DNA of 64,000 nt. Source: Catenulispora sp. GP43 (lineage in GTDB: Bacteria > Actinomycetota > Actinomycetes > Streptomycetales > Catenulisporaceae). Position numbers and translations under genes: made by a program. Shown here piece by piece: positions 52,372 through 60,759 of the stretch; positions within the stretch are counted from its first letter, which is position 1, and each line of letters starts with the position of its first letter. The notes beneath the pieces are model-generated. The model did not search any database. It was not told where the DNA came from and was given only the letters and a program-made list of their open reading frames with translations. The stretch spans positions 49,250-113,249 of the forward strand of contig NZ_JBGCCT010000040.1 of NCBI RefSeq assembly GCF_041260665.1, given 5' to 3'.

Positions 52372-52824
52372 GTGGACGATATCGACAGGCACATCGTGGC
52401 GGCCCTGGTCGCCGACGGCCGGATGAGCTACACCGACCTCGGCAAGCTCATCGGGTTGTCGACCTCGGCGGTGCACCAGCGGGTGCAGAAGCTGGAGGAG
52501 CGCGGGGTGCTGCGGGGGTTCCGGGCCGTGGTGGACCCCGAGGCGCTGGGGCTGAGCCTGACGGCGTTCATCTCGGTGAAGCCGATCGACCCCGCGGCGC
52601 CGGACGACGTGCCGGACCGCCTCAAGGGCCTGGAAGAGGTCGAGGACTGCTACAGCGTCGCCGGGGACGAGAACTACATCCTGAAGGTGCGCGTCGGGAC
52701 GCCGGGACAGCTGGAGTCCCTGCTGGGCCGCATCCGTACCGCCGCTGAGGTGTCCACCCGGACCACCGTCGTGCTGTCGACACCGTTCGAGGCCCGGATG
52801 CGCGGGAACAACGGGTCGCCCTGA
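52372..52824 (+). CDS. Lrp/AsnC-family regulator
   Basis: 150 residues. N-terminal helix-turn-helix DDIDRHIVAALVADGRMSYTDLGKLIGLSTSAVHQRVQKLEERGVLRG (about 2-49), then the RAM ligand domain with LTAFISVKPIDP and ENYILKVRVGTPGQLESLLGRI (about 102-123), which binds amino acids and controls oligomerisation. Target genes unknown. GTG 52372 has TACCGT 6 nt upstream and no ribosome site (leaderless). A triplicated sequence begins at the stop codon. Confidence 0.92.
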   Translation: MDDIDRHIVAALVADGRMSYTDLGKLIGLSTSAVHQRVQKLEERGVLRGFRAVVDPEALGLSLTAFISVKPIDPAAPDDVPDRLKGLEEVEDCYSVAGDENYILKVRVGTPGQLESLLGRIRTAAEVSTRTTVVLSTPFEARMRGNNGSP

Positions 52825-52874
52825 GGATGCCCTGACCCTGAGGATGCCTGCCCTGACCCTGAGGATGCCCTGAG
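52820..52874. repeat. Three tandem 17-bp repeats
   Basis: Unit CCTGAGGATGCCCTGAC, three copies; the second has a 4-bp insertion (TGCC) and the third ends GAG. The first copy contains the stop codon of the Lrp gene; the array fills most of the gap before the amidohydrolase gene. Confidence 0.8.
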
Positions 52875-52916
52875 GCAGGCGTGGGGCGCCCCCGGGCGTA
52901 CGAGACACTGGTCATC

Positions 52917-54575
52917 ATGACGAACACCGCCGAGCTCGATCCCGAACGCCCCCTCCCGCAGCGCGTCCTGCTGCGCGGCGGCACCATCCACTCCCCGGAA
53001 GAGCCGTTCGCGACGGCGATGCTGGTCGAGGACGGCGCGGTGGCCTGGCTCGGCTCGGACAGCGCGGCGGACGTGGCGCACGCCGATTCCGTCGACGAGA
53101 TCGTCGAGCTGCGCGGCGCGCTGGTCACCCCGGCCTTCGTCGACGCGCACGTGCACCTGACCTCCACCGGCCTGACCCTGGCCGGCCTGGACCTGCACGA
53201 CGCGCCCTCGCTGGCCGCCGCGCTGGACCGCGTCGCCGCCTTCGCCGCGACCGTCCCGGCTGGCGAGATGGTGATCGGCCAGGGCTGGGACGAGTCGCGC
53301 TGGCCCGAGCGGCGCGCGCCGTCCCCGGCCGAGTTGGACCGCGCGGTCGGCGGCCGCCCGGCCTACCTGTCGCGCGCCGACGTGCACAGCGCCCTGGCCT
53401 CCTCGGCGCTGATCGCCGCGGTCCCGGAGGTACGCGGGGCGGTCGGCTTCGACGAGTCCGGCCAGCTCCGGCAGCAGGCACACCACCTGGTGCGCACAGC
53501 GGCTTTCAGCATGCTGAGTCCGGCCGTGCGCGGCGAGGTGCAGGCCGCGGCGCTGCGCCGGGCCGCGGAGCTGGGCATCGGCGCGCTGCACGAGTGCGGC
53601 GGTCCGGACATCGGCGGCGAGGCGGACTTCCTGCAGGTGCTGGCTTCCGGGCTGGCGGTGCCCGGGCCCGAGGTGTTCGGGTACTGGGGCGAGTTCGGTG
53701 GTGTGGAGAAGGCCGCCTTCCTGGGCGCGGTCGGGGCCGGCGGGGACCTGTTCCTGGACGGCGCGATCGGCTCGCACACGGCGCGCCTGGCCCATGCCTA
53801 CGCCGACAAGGACACGCACGGCGCCGCCTATGCCGGCGCCGAGCAGGTCGCGGAGCACGTGGTGGAGTGCACGCAGGCCGGGATGCAGGCCGGCTTCCAC
53901 GTGATCGGCGACGCGGCGATGGCGACGCTGCTGGACGGCTTCGACGCCGCGGCCGCCAAGGTCGGGCGCGACGCGCTCTACCGGATCGGGCACCGGGTCG
54001 AGCACGCGGAGATGATCCCGGCCGGCGGCATCGGCCGGCTGCTGGACTTCGGCATCGTGGCCAGCGTCCAGCCGGCCTTCGACGCGGCGTGGGGCGGCCC
54101 GGACGGCATGTATGTGGAGCGGCTCGGCGCCGACCGCGCCGCCGCGATGAACCCCTTCGCGGCGCTGCAGAAGGCCGGGGTCCCGCTGGCGTTCGGCTCG
54201 GACGCCCCGGTGACGCCCCTGGACCCCTGGGGCACGGTGCGCGCCGCGGCGTTCCACCAGACCCCCGAGCACCGGATCTCGGTCCGCGCGGCGTTCGCGG
54301 CCCACACCCGCGGCGGCTGGCGCGCGCTGGGCGCCCGGGCGACGTCGACCGGCGTGCTGCGGGTCGGGGAGCCGGCGACGTACGCGGTGTGGGACGTGGC
54401 GCCGGAGGACGTGGTCGTGCAGGCGGCCGACGAGCGCCTGTCGGCGTGGTCGACGGACCCGCGCTCGGGCGTGCCGGGCCTGCCGGACCTGACGCCGGGC
54501 CGTCCGCTGCCGGTCGCGGCGCGCACCGTGGTGCGGGGGCGGACGGTGTTCGACTCCGGGCGGCTCGCGGACTGA
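52917..54575 (+). CDS. Amidohydrolase family 3 (YtcJ-like)
   Basis: 552 residues. LLRGGTIHSPEEPFATAMLVEDGAVAWLG at the N-terminus is the metal-hydrolase beta sandwich; the barrel has the metal motif FVDAHVHLTSTG (about 73-84), HECGG (about 224-228), FHVIGDAA (about 327-334), IGHRVEHAEM (about 356-365) and the Asp in FGSDAPVTPLDPWGTV (about 423-438). YtcJ-type enzymes hydrolyse amide-like substrates; the true one is unknown. ATG 52917 was chosen by homology; GTG 52881 with GAGG upstream is an alternative. Confidence 0.9.
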   Translation: MTNTAELDPERPLPQRVLLRGGTIHSPEEPFATAMLVEDGAVAWLGSDSAADVAHADSVDEIVELRGALVTPAFVDAHVHLTSTGLTLAGLDLHDAPSLAAALDRVAAFAATVPAGEMVIGQGWDESRWPERRAPSPAELDRAVGGRPAYLSRADVHSALASSALIAAVPEVRGAVGFDESGQLRQQAHHLVRTAAFSMLSPAVRGEVQAAALRRAAELGIGALHECGGPDIGGEADFLQVLASGLAVPGPEVFGYWGEFGGVEKAAFLGAVGAGGDLFLDGAIGSHTARLAHAYADKDTHGAAYAGAEQVAEHVVECTQAGMQAGFHVIGDAAMATLLDGFDAAAAKVGRDALYRIGHRVEHAEMIPAGGIGRLLDFGIVASVQPAFDAAWGGPDGMYVERLGADRAAAMNPFAALQKAGVPLAFGSDAPVTPLDPWGTVRAAAFHQTPEHRISVRAAFAAHTRGGWRALGARATSTGVLRVGEPATYAVWDVAPEDVVVQAADERLSAWSTDPRSGVPGLPDLTPGRPLPVAARTVVRGRTVFDSGRLAD

Positions 54576-54625
54576 CTGATCACCTGGCTGATCGACGGCC
54601 CGGCGCGGGCCCTAGCCTTGCCCCC

Positions 54626-55183
54626 ATGCCCGAGATACCCGCACGCGTCGAACTCCGCCCGCTCACAGCGGCCGATCAGGACGAGTTCTGCTCGCTCGTC
54701 CGGGCCAGCGCCGACCTGCACGCACCGTGGATGCAGCTGCCCGCGACCGCGCAGGACTTCCAGAAGTGGATGCGCCGCTTCGAGGACGGGACCGTCGGGA
54801 CCAACCTGGGTTTCCTGGTCCGCGTCCGGCAGACCGGGGCGGCCGCCGGCATGATCAACATCAACTCGATCATCCGGGGCCGCTACCAGGGCGCGTCGCT
54901 GGGCTATGCGGCCTTCGCTCCGTCCGCAGGGCAGGGCTATATGACAGAGGGCCTCGTACTGGCCCTGCACTACGCCTTCACCACCCTGCGGCTCCACCGG
55001 CTGGAGGCCGACATCCAGCCGGGCAACAAGGCGTCCCTGGCCATGGCTCAACGTCTGGGCTTCAAGTACGAAGGCCTTTCGGAGGACTATCTGTTCATCG
55101 ACGGGGCGTGGCGCGACCACGAGCGGTGGTCGATCACGGCCCCGAAGCCCTGGACGCCCGACCCGTCGCTGCCCGAGGTCTGA
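54626..55183 (+). CDS. GNAT acetyltransferase, RimJ/RimL type
   Basis: 185 residues. VELRPLTAADQDEFCSLVRAS is strand 1 and helix 1; the acetyl-CoA loop is GQGYMTEGLVLALHYAF (about 106-122, replacing Q-x-x-G-x-G/A), followed by LHRLEADIQPGNKASLAMAQRLGFKYEG (about 127-154), the classic RimJ/RimL ending. It would acetylate an amine or a protein N-terminus. ATG 54626 is preceded by TAGCCT at 7 nt (leaderless). Confidence 0.92.
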   Translation: MPEIPARVELRPLTAADQDEFCSLVRASADLHAPWMQLPATAQDFQKWMRRFEDGTVGTNLGFLVRVRQTGAAAGMININSIIRGRYQGASLGYAAFAPSAGQGYMTEGLVLALHYAFTTLRLHRLEADIQPGNKASLAMAQRLGFKYEGLSEDYLFIDGAWRDHERWSITAPKPWTPDPSLPEV

Positions 55184-55823
55184 GGCGTGCCGGCGGTCTG
55201 ACGTCCCGTCGTTTCAGCACGGTTCGGTCACGAAAATCCGCCACGCCCTTCCGAGTGATCGTCGTCGGTGCCTCCCGCTTTCGCCGACGATGCCGTGACC
55301 TGCACTTTAAGTGCGTTCGCGCAGGCCACGACTGGTCGGATCACTGGTTGACAGGAGTCCCTGCAGTCCGCGTAGCGTGGGTGACCACGTCCACCGGCCG
55401 CACGCGTCGCACGGTGGTCCTGTCTGGCCGCGGTGCGATCCGGCGCCGGGGCGTCGGAACGGGGGCACGGCGGCGGTTGCGGCGAACGATGGTGGGTCTT
55501 CACCGGGAACCCGGCGGATCCAGTAGACAACGGCGTGCGGGACTCGCAACCAACGGGTCCGCAGCCGGTCCGAAGGGTGCCGCCGGGTTTTCGCGTGGAC
55601 TGCGGGCGCCCGGAACCGGGCACCCCGCACCGGCGGCGCGCCGCCGGCGGCTTCGAGCTGGTGAACCCGCCCTCATGCTCACCGCCGAAGGTGTCCTGGG
55701 GCTTTCCGGCAGGTGAAGACTGTTTCCCGGCGCCGCCAATCTTGAGATCCTGGATTCACACCCTGCTCGTATAGGGTGCGCTCAACGTGTGTCCGCAGAT
55801 CTTTTCTAGGGTGGGTCCCGCTG
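55184..55823. other. 640-bp intergenic region
   Basis: Frames present are short, lack ribosome sites and have no recognisable product, so I call no gene. A promoter-like pair TTGACA (55348) and TAGCGT (about 55373) lies in the middle. Before lnt there are two -10-like hexamers, TAGGGT at 55772-55777 and at 55807-55812. An untranslated RNA or a small secreted peptide cannot be excluded. Confidence 0.4.
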
Positions 55824-57539
55824 GTGGCGAACGTGGATGAGGCCGGTACCCGCCGGCGGCGGCGGTTCCGGTTCCGCCGGCCGAGCGCGCAGTCGGTGCG
55901 CCTGGCCGCTCTGGCGCTGTTCGCCGGGGCCGCGCTGAACCTGGCGTTCGCGCCGATCGGCTGGTGGCCGGTGGCGCCGCTGGCGGTGGCCGCGTTCTCG
56001 GCGCTGGTGTCGGGCAGGACTGGACGGCGCGGGATGCTCATCGGGTTCTGGTTCGGGACCGGCTTCTGCTGGGTCATGTTCCAGTGGCTGCGGGTCTTCG
56101 GGCCCGGGGCGCAGGAAGCGGTCGGCATCGTGGAGTCGCTCTACTTCATCCCGTTCGGGTGGGGCATGGCGCGGGTGTCGATGATGCGCTTCGCGCCGCT
56201 GTGGCAGGCGTGCCTGTGGGTCACCGAGGAGTACGGCCGCTCGCGCTGGCCCTTCGGCGGCTTCTCCTGGGGCCGGCTGGCGTTCTCCCAGCCGGACTCG
56301 CCGTTCACGCCGCTGGCCGCCGTCGGCGGGGCGCCGCTGGTGACCTTCGCGGTCGCGCTGTCCGGCGCGCTGCTGTGGCGCGCCGTGGTGGTGCTGCGGC
56401 GCGATCAGCGGGCCGGGATCAAATGGGTCGCCGCTCTGGTCGCCGGGGCGTTGGTGATCCCCGCCCTGGGCTTCGCCGTGCCGTTGCAGTCCCCGGACTC
56501 CGGTACGCCGGTGCGCATCGCGCTGATCCAGGGCAACGTGCCGCGCGTCGGGTTCGGGCGCGAGGAGCAGGAGGCCGCGGTCCTGGACAACCACGTCAAG
56601 GAGACCGAGGTCCTGGCCGCCGACATCCGCTCGGGCAAGGCGGTCAAGCCGGACCTGGTGGTCTGGCCGGAGAACGGCTCGGACATGGACCCCTACTCCG
56701 ACCCGGGCGTGGCGGCGCAGATCCAGCAGGCCGTCGACGACGTCGGCGTCCCGGTGCTCATCGGCGCGGTGATCAACGCCAACGCGGCGGGGACCAACGT
56801 GCTGAACCGGCTGATCGTGTGGACCCCGGGCCCGACCGGCGGCATGGGCGCCACCTACGACAAGACCCACCTGGTGCCCTTCGGGGAGTACCTGCCCTTC
56901 CGCGGCATCCTGACCAAGATGATCAAGCGGTTCAACATGATCCCGCGCGACTTCGTGCCCGGCCACGGCAAGGGCGTGCTGACGCTAGGCGGGGTCACCG
57001 TCGCCGCGGTCATCTGCTTCGAGGTCGCCTACGACGACGTGGTCCGCAACGCGGTCAAGGGCGGCGGCCAGGTCCTGCTGGTCCCCAGCAACAACGCCTC
57101 CTACATGGGCACCGGCCAGACCTACCAGCAGCTGGCGATCGCCCGCTTCCGCGCCGTCGAGCACGGCCGCTGGACCATGGAGGCCGCCACCTCCGGGGTG
57201 TCGGCGGTCATCGACCCGCACGGCAGGATCCTGGCGCAGACCGGCGAGTACCAGGCGCGCTACCTGGACATGCAGGTCCACCGCAACACCGCGATCACCC
57301 TGGCCGACCGGGTCGGGGCCTGGCCGGAGTACGTCTTCGCGCTGCTCGGGCTGCTCGCCGCGATCGGTCTGGGCGGCGCGGCCACGACATGGCGGCGTAC
57401 TCGGGCCCTGATCCCGGCTTTCAGAAGTCCAGCCGATACCCTGCCCGGTGCCCCGGACGGCGAGGCGGCCCCCGACGGGTCCGACACCGACGCCGGCCTC
57501 CAACCCGTCCAGACCCCTGCGAAAGGCCGAGCACGTTGA
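55824..57539 (+). CDS. lnt: Apolipoprotein N-acyltransferase
   Basis: About 571 residues. An N-terminal membrane part with some six helices (about 25-200) is followed by an extracytoplasmic nitrilase domain (about 230-480) and a last helix near 505. The Glu-Lys-Cys triad is in LVVWPENGSD (Glu), GATYDKTHLVPFGEYLP (Lys) and VAAVICFEVAYDD (Cys). The enzyme N-acylates the lipid-modified Cys of lipoproteins. The C-terminal 50 residues are a charged cytoplasmic tail. GTG 55824 is chosen because the upstream part of the frame (to 55776) overlaps a -10 element. Its stop overlaps the ppm1 start. In Mycobacterium tuberculosis the two activities are fused in one protein. Confidence 0.93.
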   Translation: MANVDEAGTRRRRRFRFRRPSAQSVRLAALALFAGAALNLAFAPIGWWPVAPLAVAAFSALVSGRTGRRGMLIGFWFGTGFCWVMFQWLRVFGPGAQEAVGIVESLYFIPFGWGMARVSMMRFAPLWQACLWVTEEYGRSRWPFGGFSWGRLAFSQPDSPFTPLAAVGGAPLVTFAVALSGALLWRAVVVLRRDQRAGIKWVAALVAGALVIPALGFAVPLQSPDSGTPVRIALIQGNVPRVGFGREEQEAAVLDNHVKETEVLAADIRSGKAVKPDLVVWPENGSDMDPYSDPGVAAQIQQAVDDVGVPVLIGAVINANAAGTNVLNRLIVWTPGPTGGMGATYDKTHLVPFGEYLPFRGILTKMIKRFNMIPRDFVPGHGKGVLTLGGVTVAAVICFEVAYDDVVRNAVKGGGQVLLVPSNNASYMGTGQTYQQLAIARFRAVEHGRWTMEAATSGVSAVIDPHGRILAQTGEYQARYLDMQVHRNTAITLADRVGAWPEYVFALLGLLAAIGLGGAATTWRRTRALIPAFRSPADTLPGAPDGEAAPDGSDTDAGLQPVQTPAKGRAR

Positions 57540-58276
57540 CGAACCTGCGCGTCCTGGTGATCATCCCGACGTACAACGAGGCGGAGAACCTGCCCAAGAT
57601 CGTCGCCCGGGTGCACACGGCTAATCCCGACGTGCACATCCTGGTCGCCGACGACAACTCCCCGGACGGCACCGGCAAGCTCGCCGACGAGCTCGCCGAC
57701 GACGACGAGCGGATCAAGGTCCTGCACCGGGCCGGCAAGGAGGGCCTGGGCAAGGCCTACCTGGCCGGGTTCGCCTGGGGAATCGAGCACGAGTACGACG
57801 TCATCTGCGAGATGGACGCCGACGGCTCGCACCGCCCCGAGGACTTCCCGGCGCTGCTGAAGGCTTTGGTGGAGCAGAAGGCGGACCTGGTGCTGGGCTC
57901 GCGCTACGTCCCCGGCGGCAAGACCGTCGGCTGGCCCAAGCACCGCGAGATCCTGTCCAAGGGCGGCAACACCTGGGTCCGCCTGGTCACCGGCATGAAG
58001 CTGGCCGACGCCACCGGCGGCTACCGCCTGTTCCGCCGCGAGACGCTGGAGCGCATAGAGCTCTCCACCGTCGCCAGCGCCGGCTACACCTTCCAGGTGG
58101 ACCTGGCCTGGCGCACGGTGCGGGCCGGCATGAAGGTGGTCGAGGTGCCGATCACCTTCGTCGAACGCGAACTCGGGGCGTCGAAGATGAGCTCGAACAT
58201 CGTCGTCGAGGCCTTGTGGCGGACCACGGTGTGGGGGATGCAGTACCGGGTGAACCGGTTGCTGGGGCGGCGCTGA
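57536..58276 (+). CDS. ppm1: Polyprenol monophosphomannose synthase
   Basis: 246 residues, glycosyltransferase family 2. VLVIIPTYNEAENLPKIV (about 6-23), VADDNSPDGTG (about 38-48), the DxD motif in CEMDADGSHRPED (about 91-103), GSRYVPGGKTVGWPKHRE (about 122-139) and DATGGYRLFRRETL match dolichol/polyprenol-phosphate mannose synthases. It makes the mannose donor used for protein O-mannosylation and, in some actinobacteria, lipoglycans. The start is TTG 57536, overlapping the lnt TGA (TTGA), with GAAAGG upstream: tight translational coupling. Confidence 0.95.
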   Translation: MTNLRVLVIIPTYNEAENLPKIVARVHTANPDVHILVADDNSPDGTGKLADELADDDERIKVLHRAGKEGLGKAYLAGFAWGIEHEYDVICEMDADGSHRPEDFPALLKALVEQKADLVLGSRYVPGGKTVGWPKHREILSKGGNTWVRLVTGMKLADATGGYRLFRRETLERIELSTVASAGYTFQVDLAWRTVRAGMKVVEVPITFVERELGASKMSSNIVVEALWRTTVWGMQYRVNRLLGRR

Positions 58277-58348
58277 GGGCGGCCCTGAGGCAGCTCTGAG
58301 GCTGCCCTGAGGGGGCGCCTCTTAGGGCAGCCCTGGAGGCGAAAAAGG

Positions 58349-58387
58349 CCCGAGCCGCACTGTCGGGGGGATGCAGTGCGGCTCGGG
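58349..58387. terminator. Terminator between ppm1 and rbpA
   Basis: Perfect 14-bp stem CCCGAGCCGCACTG / CAGTGCGGCTCGGG with an 11-nt loop, between convergent genes. The 70 bp before it contain four irregular CCTGAGG-like repeats. Confidence 0.8.
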
Positions 58388-58486
58388 GATTGTGGGCGCG
58401 TCACCGATGACGGGGTGACTGCGCTGTTCCTACTGTAGTCGTATCGATGGGTTCTGTGCGCGGATCAATGCCGCCTGACGCAGGAC

Positions 58487-58996
58487 TCAGTCGGACGTGT
58501 GCGCCGCGGCCTTGCGCGCGCCGGCGCGCGCCGCCGCCGGCTTCGGCTTCCCGGCCGGTGCGGTCGGGCCCTTCACCGAAGATGCCTTGGCCGCCGCCGC
58601 CGACTTCTTGGCCCGCCCGGCCATGGTGCGGGCCGGGGTGGGGCGGATGGCGTCGCTGGTGGTGATGCCGCCGTCGCGCAGGACGGCGAGCCGCTCGGCC
58701 AGGACTTCCTCGAGGTCGGCCACGGTGCGCCGCTCCAGCAGCATGTCCCAGTGGGTGCGGGCCGGCTTGCCGGCCTTCTCCTCCGGCGGGGTGCCGTCGA
58801 CCAGCAGGGCGGTGGCCCCGCAGACCTTGCATTCCCAGGTCGCCGGAACGTCGGCCTCCACGGAGAACGGCATCACGAAGCGGTGCTCGTTCGGGCACAC
58901 GTACTCGATGTCCTGGCGGGGGGCGAAGTCGATCCCCGCGTCGCTTTCATAGCTGGTCGCGCCGAGGCGCGTCCCGCGCAGTGCCCGCTCGCTCAT
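58487..58996 (-). CDS. rbpA: RNA polymerase-binding protein RbpA with long basic C-terminal tail
   Basis: 169 residues. The first 115 are a normal RbpA: MSERALRGTRLGATSYESDAGIDFAPRQDIEYVCPNEH, the zinc site of Cys34, His38, Cys56 and Cys59 (CPNEH, WECKVCG), the basic linker and the sigma-interaction domain (THWDMLLERRTVADLEEVLAERLAVLR). RbpA binds RNA polymerase and the principal sigma factor and stabilises the open complex. The last 50 residues (GRAKKSAAAAKASS ... PAAARAGARKAAAH) are an Ala/Lys/Pro tail like histone H1-type proteins, absent from usual 110-125-residue RbpAs. GGAGGG precedes ATG 58996; a SigR-type promoter is upstream. Confidence 0.95.
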   Translation of the reverse strand: MSERALRGTRLGATSYESDAGIDFAPRQDIEYVCPNEHRFVMPFSVEADVPATWECKVCGATALLVDGTPPEEKAGKPARTHWDMLLERRTVADLEEVLAERLAVLRDGGITTSDAIRPTPARTMAGRAKKSAAAAKASSVKGPTAPAGKPKPAAARAGARKAAAHTSD

Positions 58997-59029
58997 TGGT
59001 GTTCCCTCCAGATCGTCTCACCCGCTCAC

Positions 59030-59056
59030 AACGCGTCGCGGCGTACGTTTTGTTCC
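59030..59056 (-). promoter_or_regulatory. SigR-type promoter of rbpA
   Basis: GGAAC (59056-59052) and GTT (59032-59030) on the minus strand, spaced 19 nt. This matches the GGAAT-N18/19-GTT consensus of the thiol-stress sigma factor SigR, which is known to drive rbpA in Streptomyces. It lies 34 nt before the start codon. Confidence 0.7.
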
Positions 59057-59220
59057 GGGCCGTGGGCCGGTCGGCGTGGGCGGGTGTGCCGGTCCGAGCC
59101 TCCCACGGATGGGTTCCACCGGGCAAAAACGGGCAAACGTCTTTAGTCAGCTCATAGGAGTAGTGCGACGTGGTGTTTGTCACACTGCGTGATGGTGACC
59201 TGGGGGAGGGGTCTGGCGGG
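59057..59220. other. Gap between rbpA and the MFS gene
   Basis: 164 bp with no ORF. fxsA, which I recall near rbpA and ppm1 in related actinobacteria, is not here. Confidence 0.4.
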
Positions 59221-60759
59221 CTACAGCCGTTCGGGGACCGGGTTGCCCGCGGTGCGGATGGCGGTCCGCAGGTCGGTACGGGCCAGCAGGACCAGCCCCA
59301 GAACGAAGAACGCCACCAGCGAGATGATCGCCAGCCGGTAGGAGCCGGTGAACTGGATCGCCAGCGCCACGGTCAGCGAGCCGATCCAGGCCACGCCGTT
59401 CTGGCTGACCTCGTACAGCCCGAAGTACTCGCTCTCCTGCCCGGCCGGGATGATCTGGGCGAACAGCGAGCGTGACAGCGCCTGCGTCCCGCCGAGCACC
59501 AGGCCGATCGCGCAGCCCAGGACGTAGAACTGCCAGGCGGCGTGCTTGGTCATCGCGAAGGCCGAGGCCAGCAGCAGGATCCAGGCCAGCAGCGAGCCGC
59601 TGATGGTGCGCCGGGTCCCGTGCCGGGCGGCCAGGCGCCCCATCCACAGCGCGCCGCCGAAGGCCACGAACTGGACCACCAGGATGGCGCTGGCCATGAC
59701 GGACTGGCCGAGGTCCAGCTCCTTGGTGCCGTAGGTGGAGGCGAAGGAGATGACGGTCTGCACGCCCTCGTTGTAGGCCATGTAGGCGAGCAGGAAGAGC
59801 AAGGCGTTCCGATTGCGGGACAGCGCCGCCAGGGTGCGGCCGAGCTGGCGGTAGCCGGTCCCGGACTCGGGGCGCTGCGCCTTCGGGAGCCGCGAGGTGC
59901 CGGCGGTCAGGCGGCGGATGCCGGCCGTGCCGAACACCAGCCACCACAGGCCGGCCGAGGCCAGCGCGACGCGTGCGGCGTGCCCCTGGGACAGGCCCAG
60001 GGCGCTGTGCGCGGTGTAGACGACCAGGTTCACGGTGAGCAGCACGGCGCCGCCGAGGTAGCCCACAGCCCAGCCCTTGGAGCTGATGGCGTCGCGCTCG
60101 TCGGGGGCGGCCAGGGTCGGCAGGTAGCCGTTGGCCAGCACGTTGGCGGTGGAGTAGCCGAGCGAGGCGGCCAGGAACAGCGCGCCGCCCCACAGGTAGG
60201 CGCCGCCGCTGACGGTGTAGAAGAGCAGGGTCGCCACGACGCCGACGCCCATCGCGGCGGTCAGCAGGCTGCGGGTGCGCCCGCTGCGGTCCGCGGCGGC
60301 GCCGACCAGCGGCAGGATCGCGGCCTGCAGGAGCGCGGCGGCGGTGACGGCGAAGGGGTAGAAGGACTCGGCGCGCACGCTCAGGCCGGCCAGGTGCAGG
60401 TAGTGGTCCGGGCCGCCGGCGGCGGTGCGCGCGATGTCGGTGAGGTAGGGGCCGAGGAAGACCGCGGTGACGGTGGTGGGGAAGGCGTGGGCGCCCCAGG
60501 CGTAGCGGTACCAGCCTTTGCGGCGGGAGAGCTGGGCCGGGTCGGGGGTGGTGGCGGCGGGCGCGGGTGCTGGGTCGGCGAGCGTGGCGGCGGTGGGCGG
60601 CTGCGGCTGCGGCGCGGCACCGAGGCTGGCTGTCCCGGCACCGGCCGTCCCCGCACCGAGCAGGCCCGCGGAGTCGAGCGCCCCCGGGTCGTAGCCGGTT
60701 CTGGGTCTGGCCCCGGCGCCGTCGGCGGTGAACGCGTCGGCGGTGTCGTCGATCGGCAT
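59221..60759 (-). CDS. MFS transporter, UMF1 type
   Basis: 512 residues. A 78-residue Ala/Pro-rich, probably disordered N-terminal tail precedes a twelve-helix MFS domain. Blocks such as WGAHAFPTTVTAVFLGPYLTDIA, PLVGAAADRSGRTRSLL, FLAASLGYSTANVLANGYLP and GGTQALSRSLFAQIIPAGQESEYFGLYEVSQNG are characteristic of the UMF1/Atg22-like family, whose bacterial substrates are unknown. Start overlaps the stop of the phosphodiesterase (TGATG), so the two form an operon; a link to use of phospholipid breakdown products is possible but unproved. Confidence 0.9.
   Translation of the reverse strand: MPIDDTADAFTADGAGARPRTGYDPGALDSAGLLGAGTAGAGTASLGAAPQPQPPTAATLADPAPAPAATTPDPAQLSRRKGWYRYAWGAHAFPTTVTAVFLGPYLTDIARTAAGGPDHYLHLAGLSVRAESFYPFAVTAAALLQAAILPLVGAAADRSGRTRSLLTAAMGVGVVATLLFYTVSGGAYLWGGALFLAASLGYSTANVLANGYLPTLAAPDERDAISSKGWAVGYLGGAVLLTVNLVVYTAHSALGLSQGHAARVALASAGLWWLVFGTAGIRRLTAGTSRLPKAQRPESGTGYRQLGRTLAALSRNRNALLFLLAYMAYNEGVQTVISFASTYGTKELDLGQSVMASAILVVQFVAFGGALWMGRLAARHGTRRTISGSLLAWILLLASAFAMTKHAAWQFYVLGCAIGLVLGGTQALSRSLFAQIIPAGQESEYFGLYEVSQNGVAWIGSLTVALAIQFTGSYRLAIISLVAFFVLGLVLLARTDLRTAIRTAGNPVPERL

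Noticed and set aside
55184..55823. Several 70-110-codon ORFs in the intergenic region.
   Set aside because: No ribosome sites, no recognisable domains and mutually overlapping frames; these are expected by chance at this GC content.
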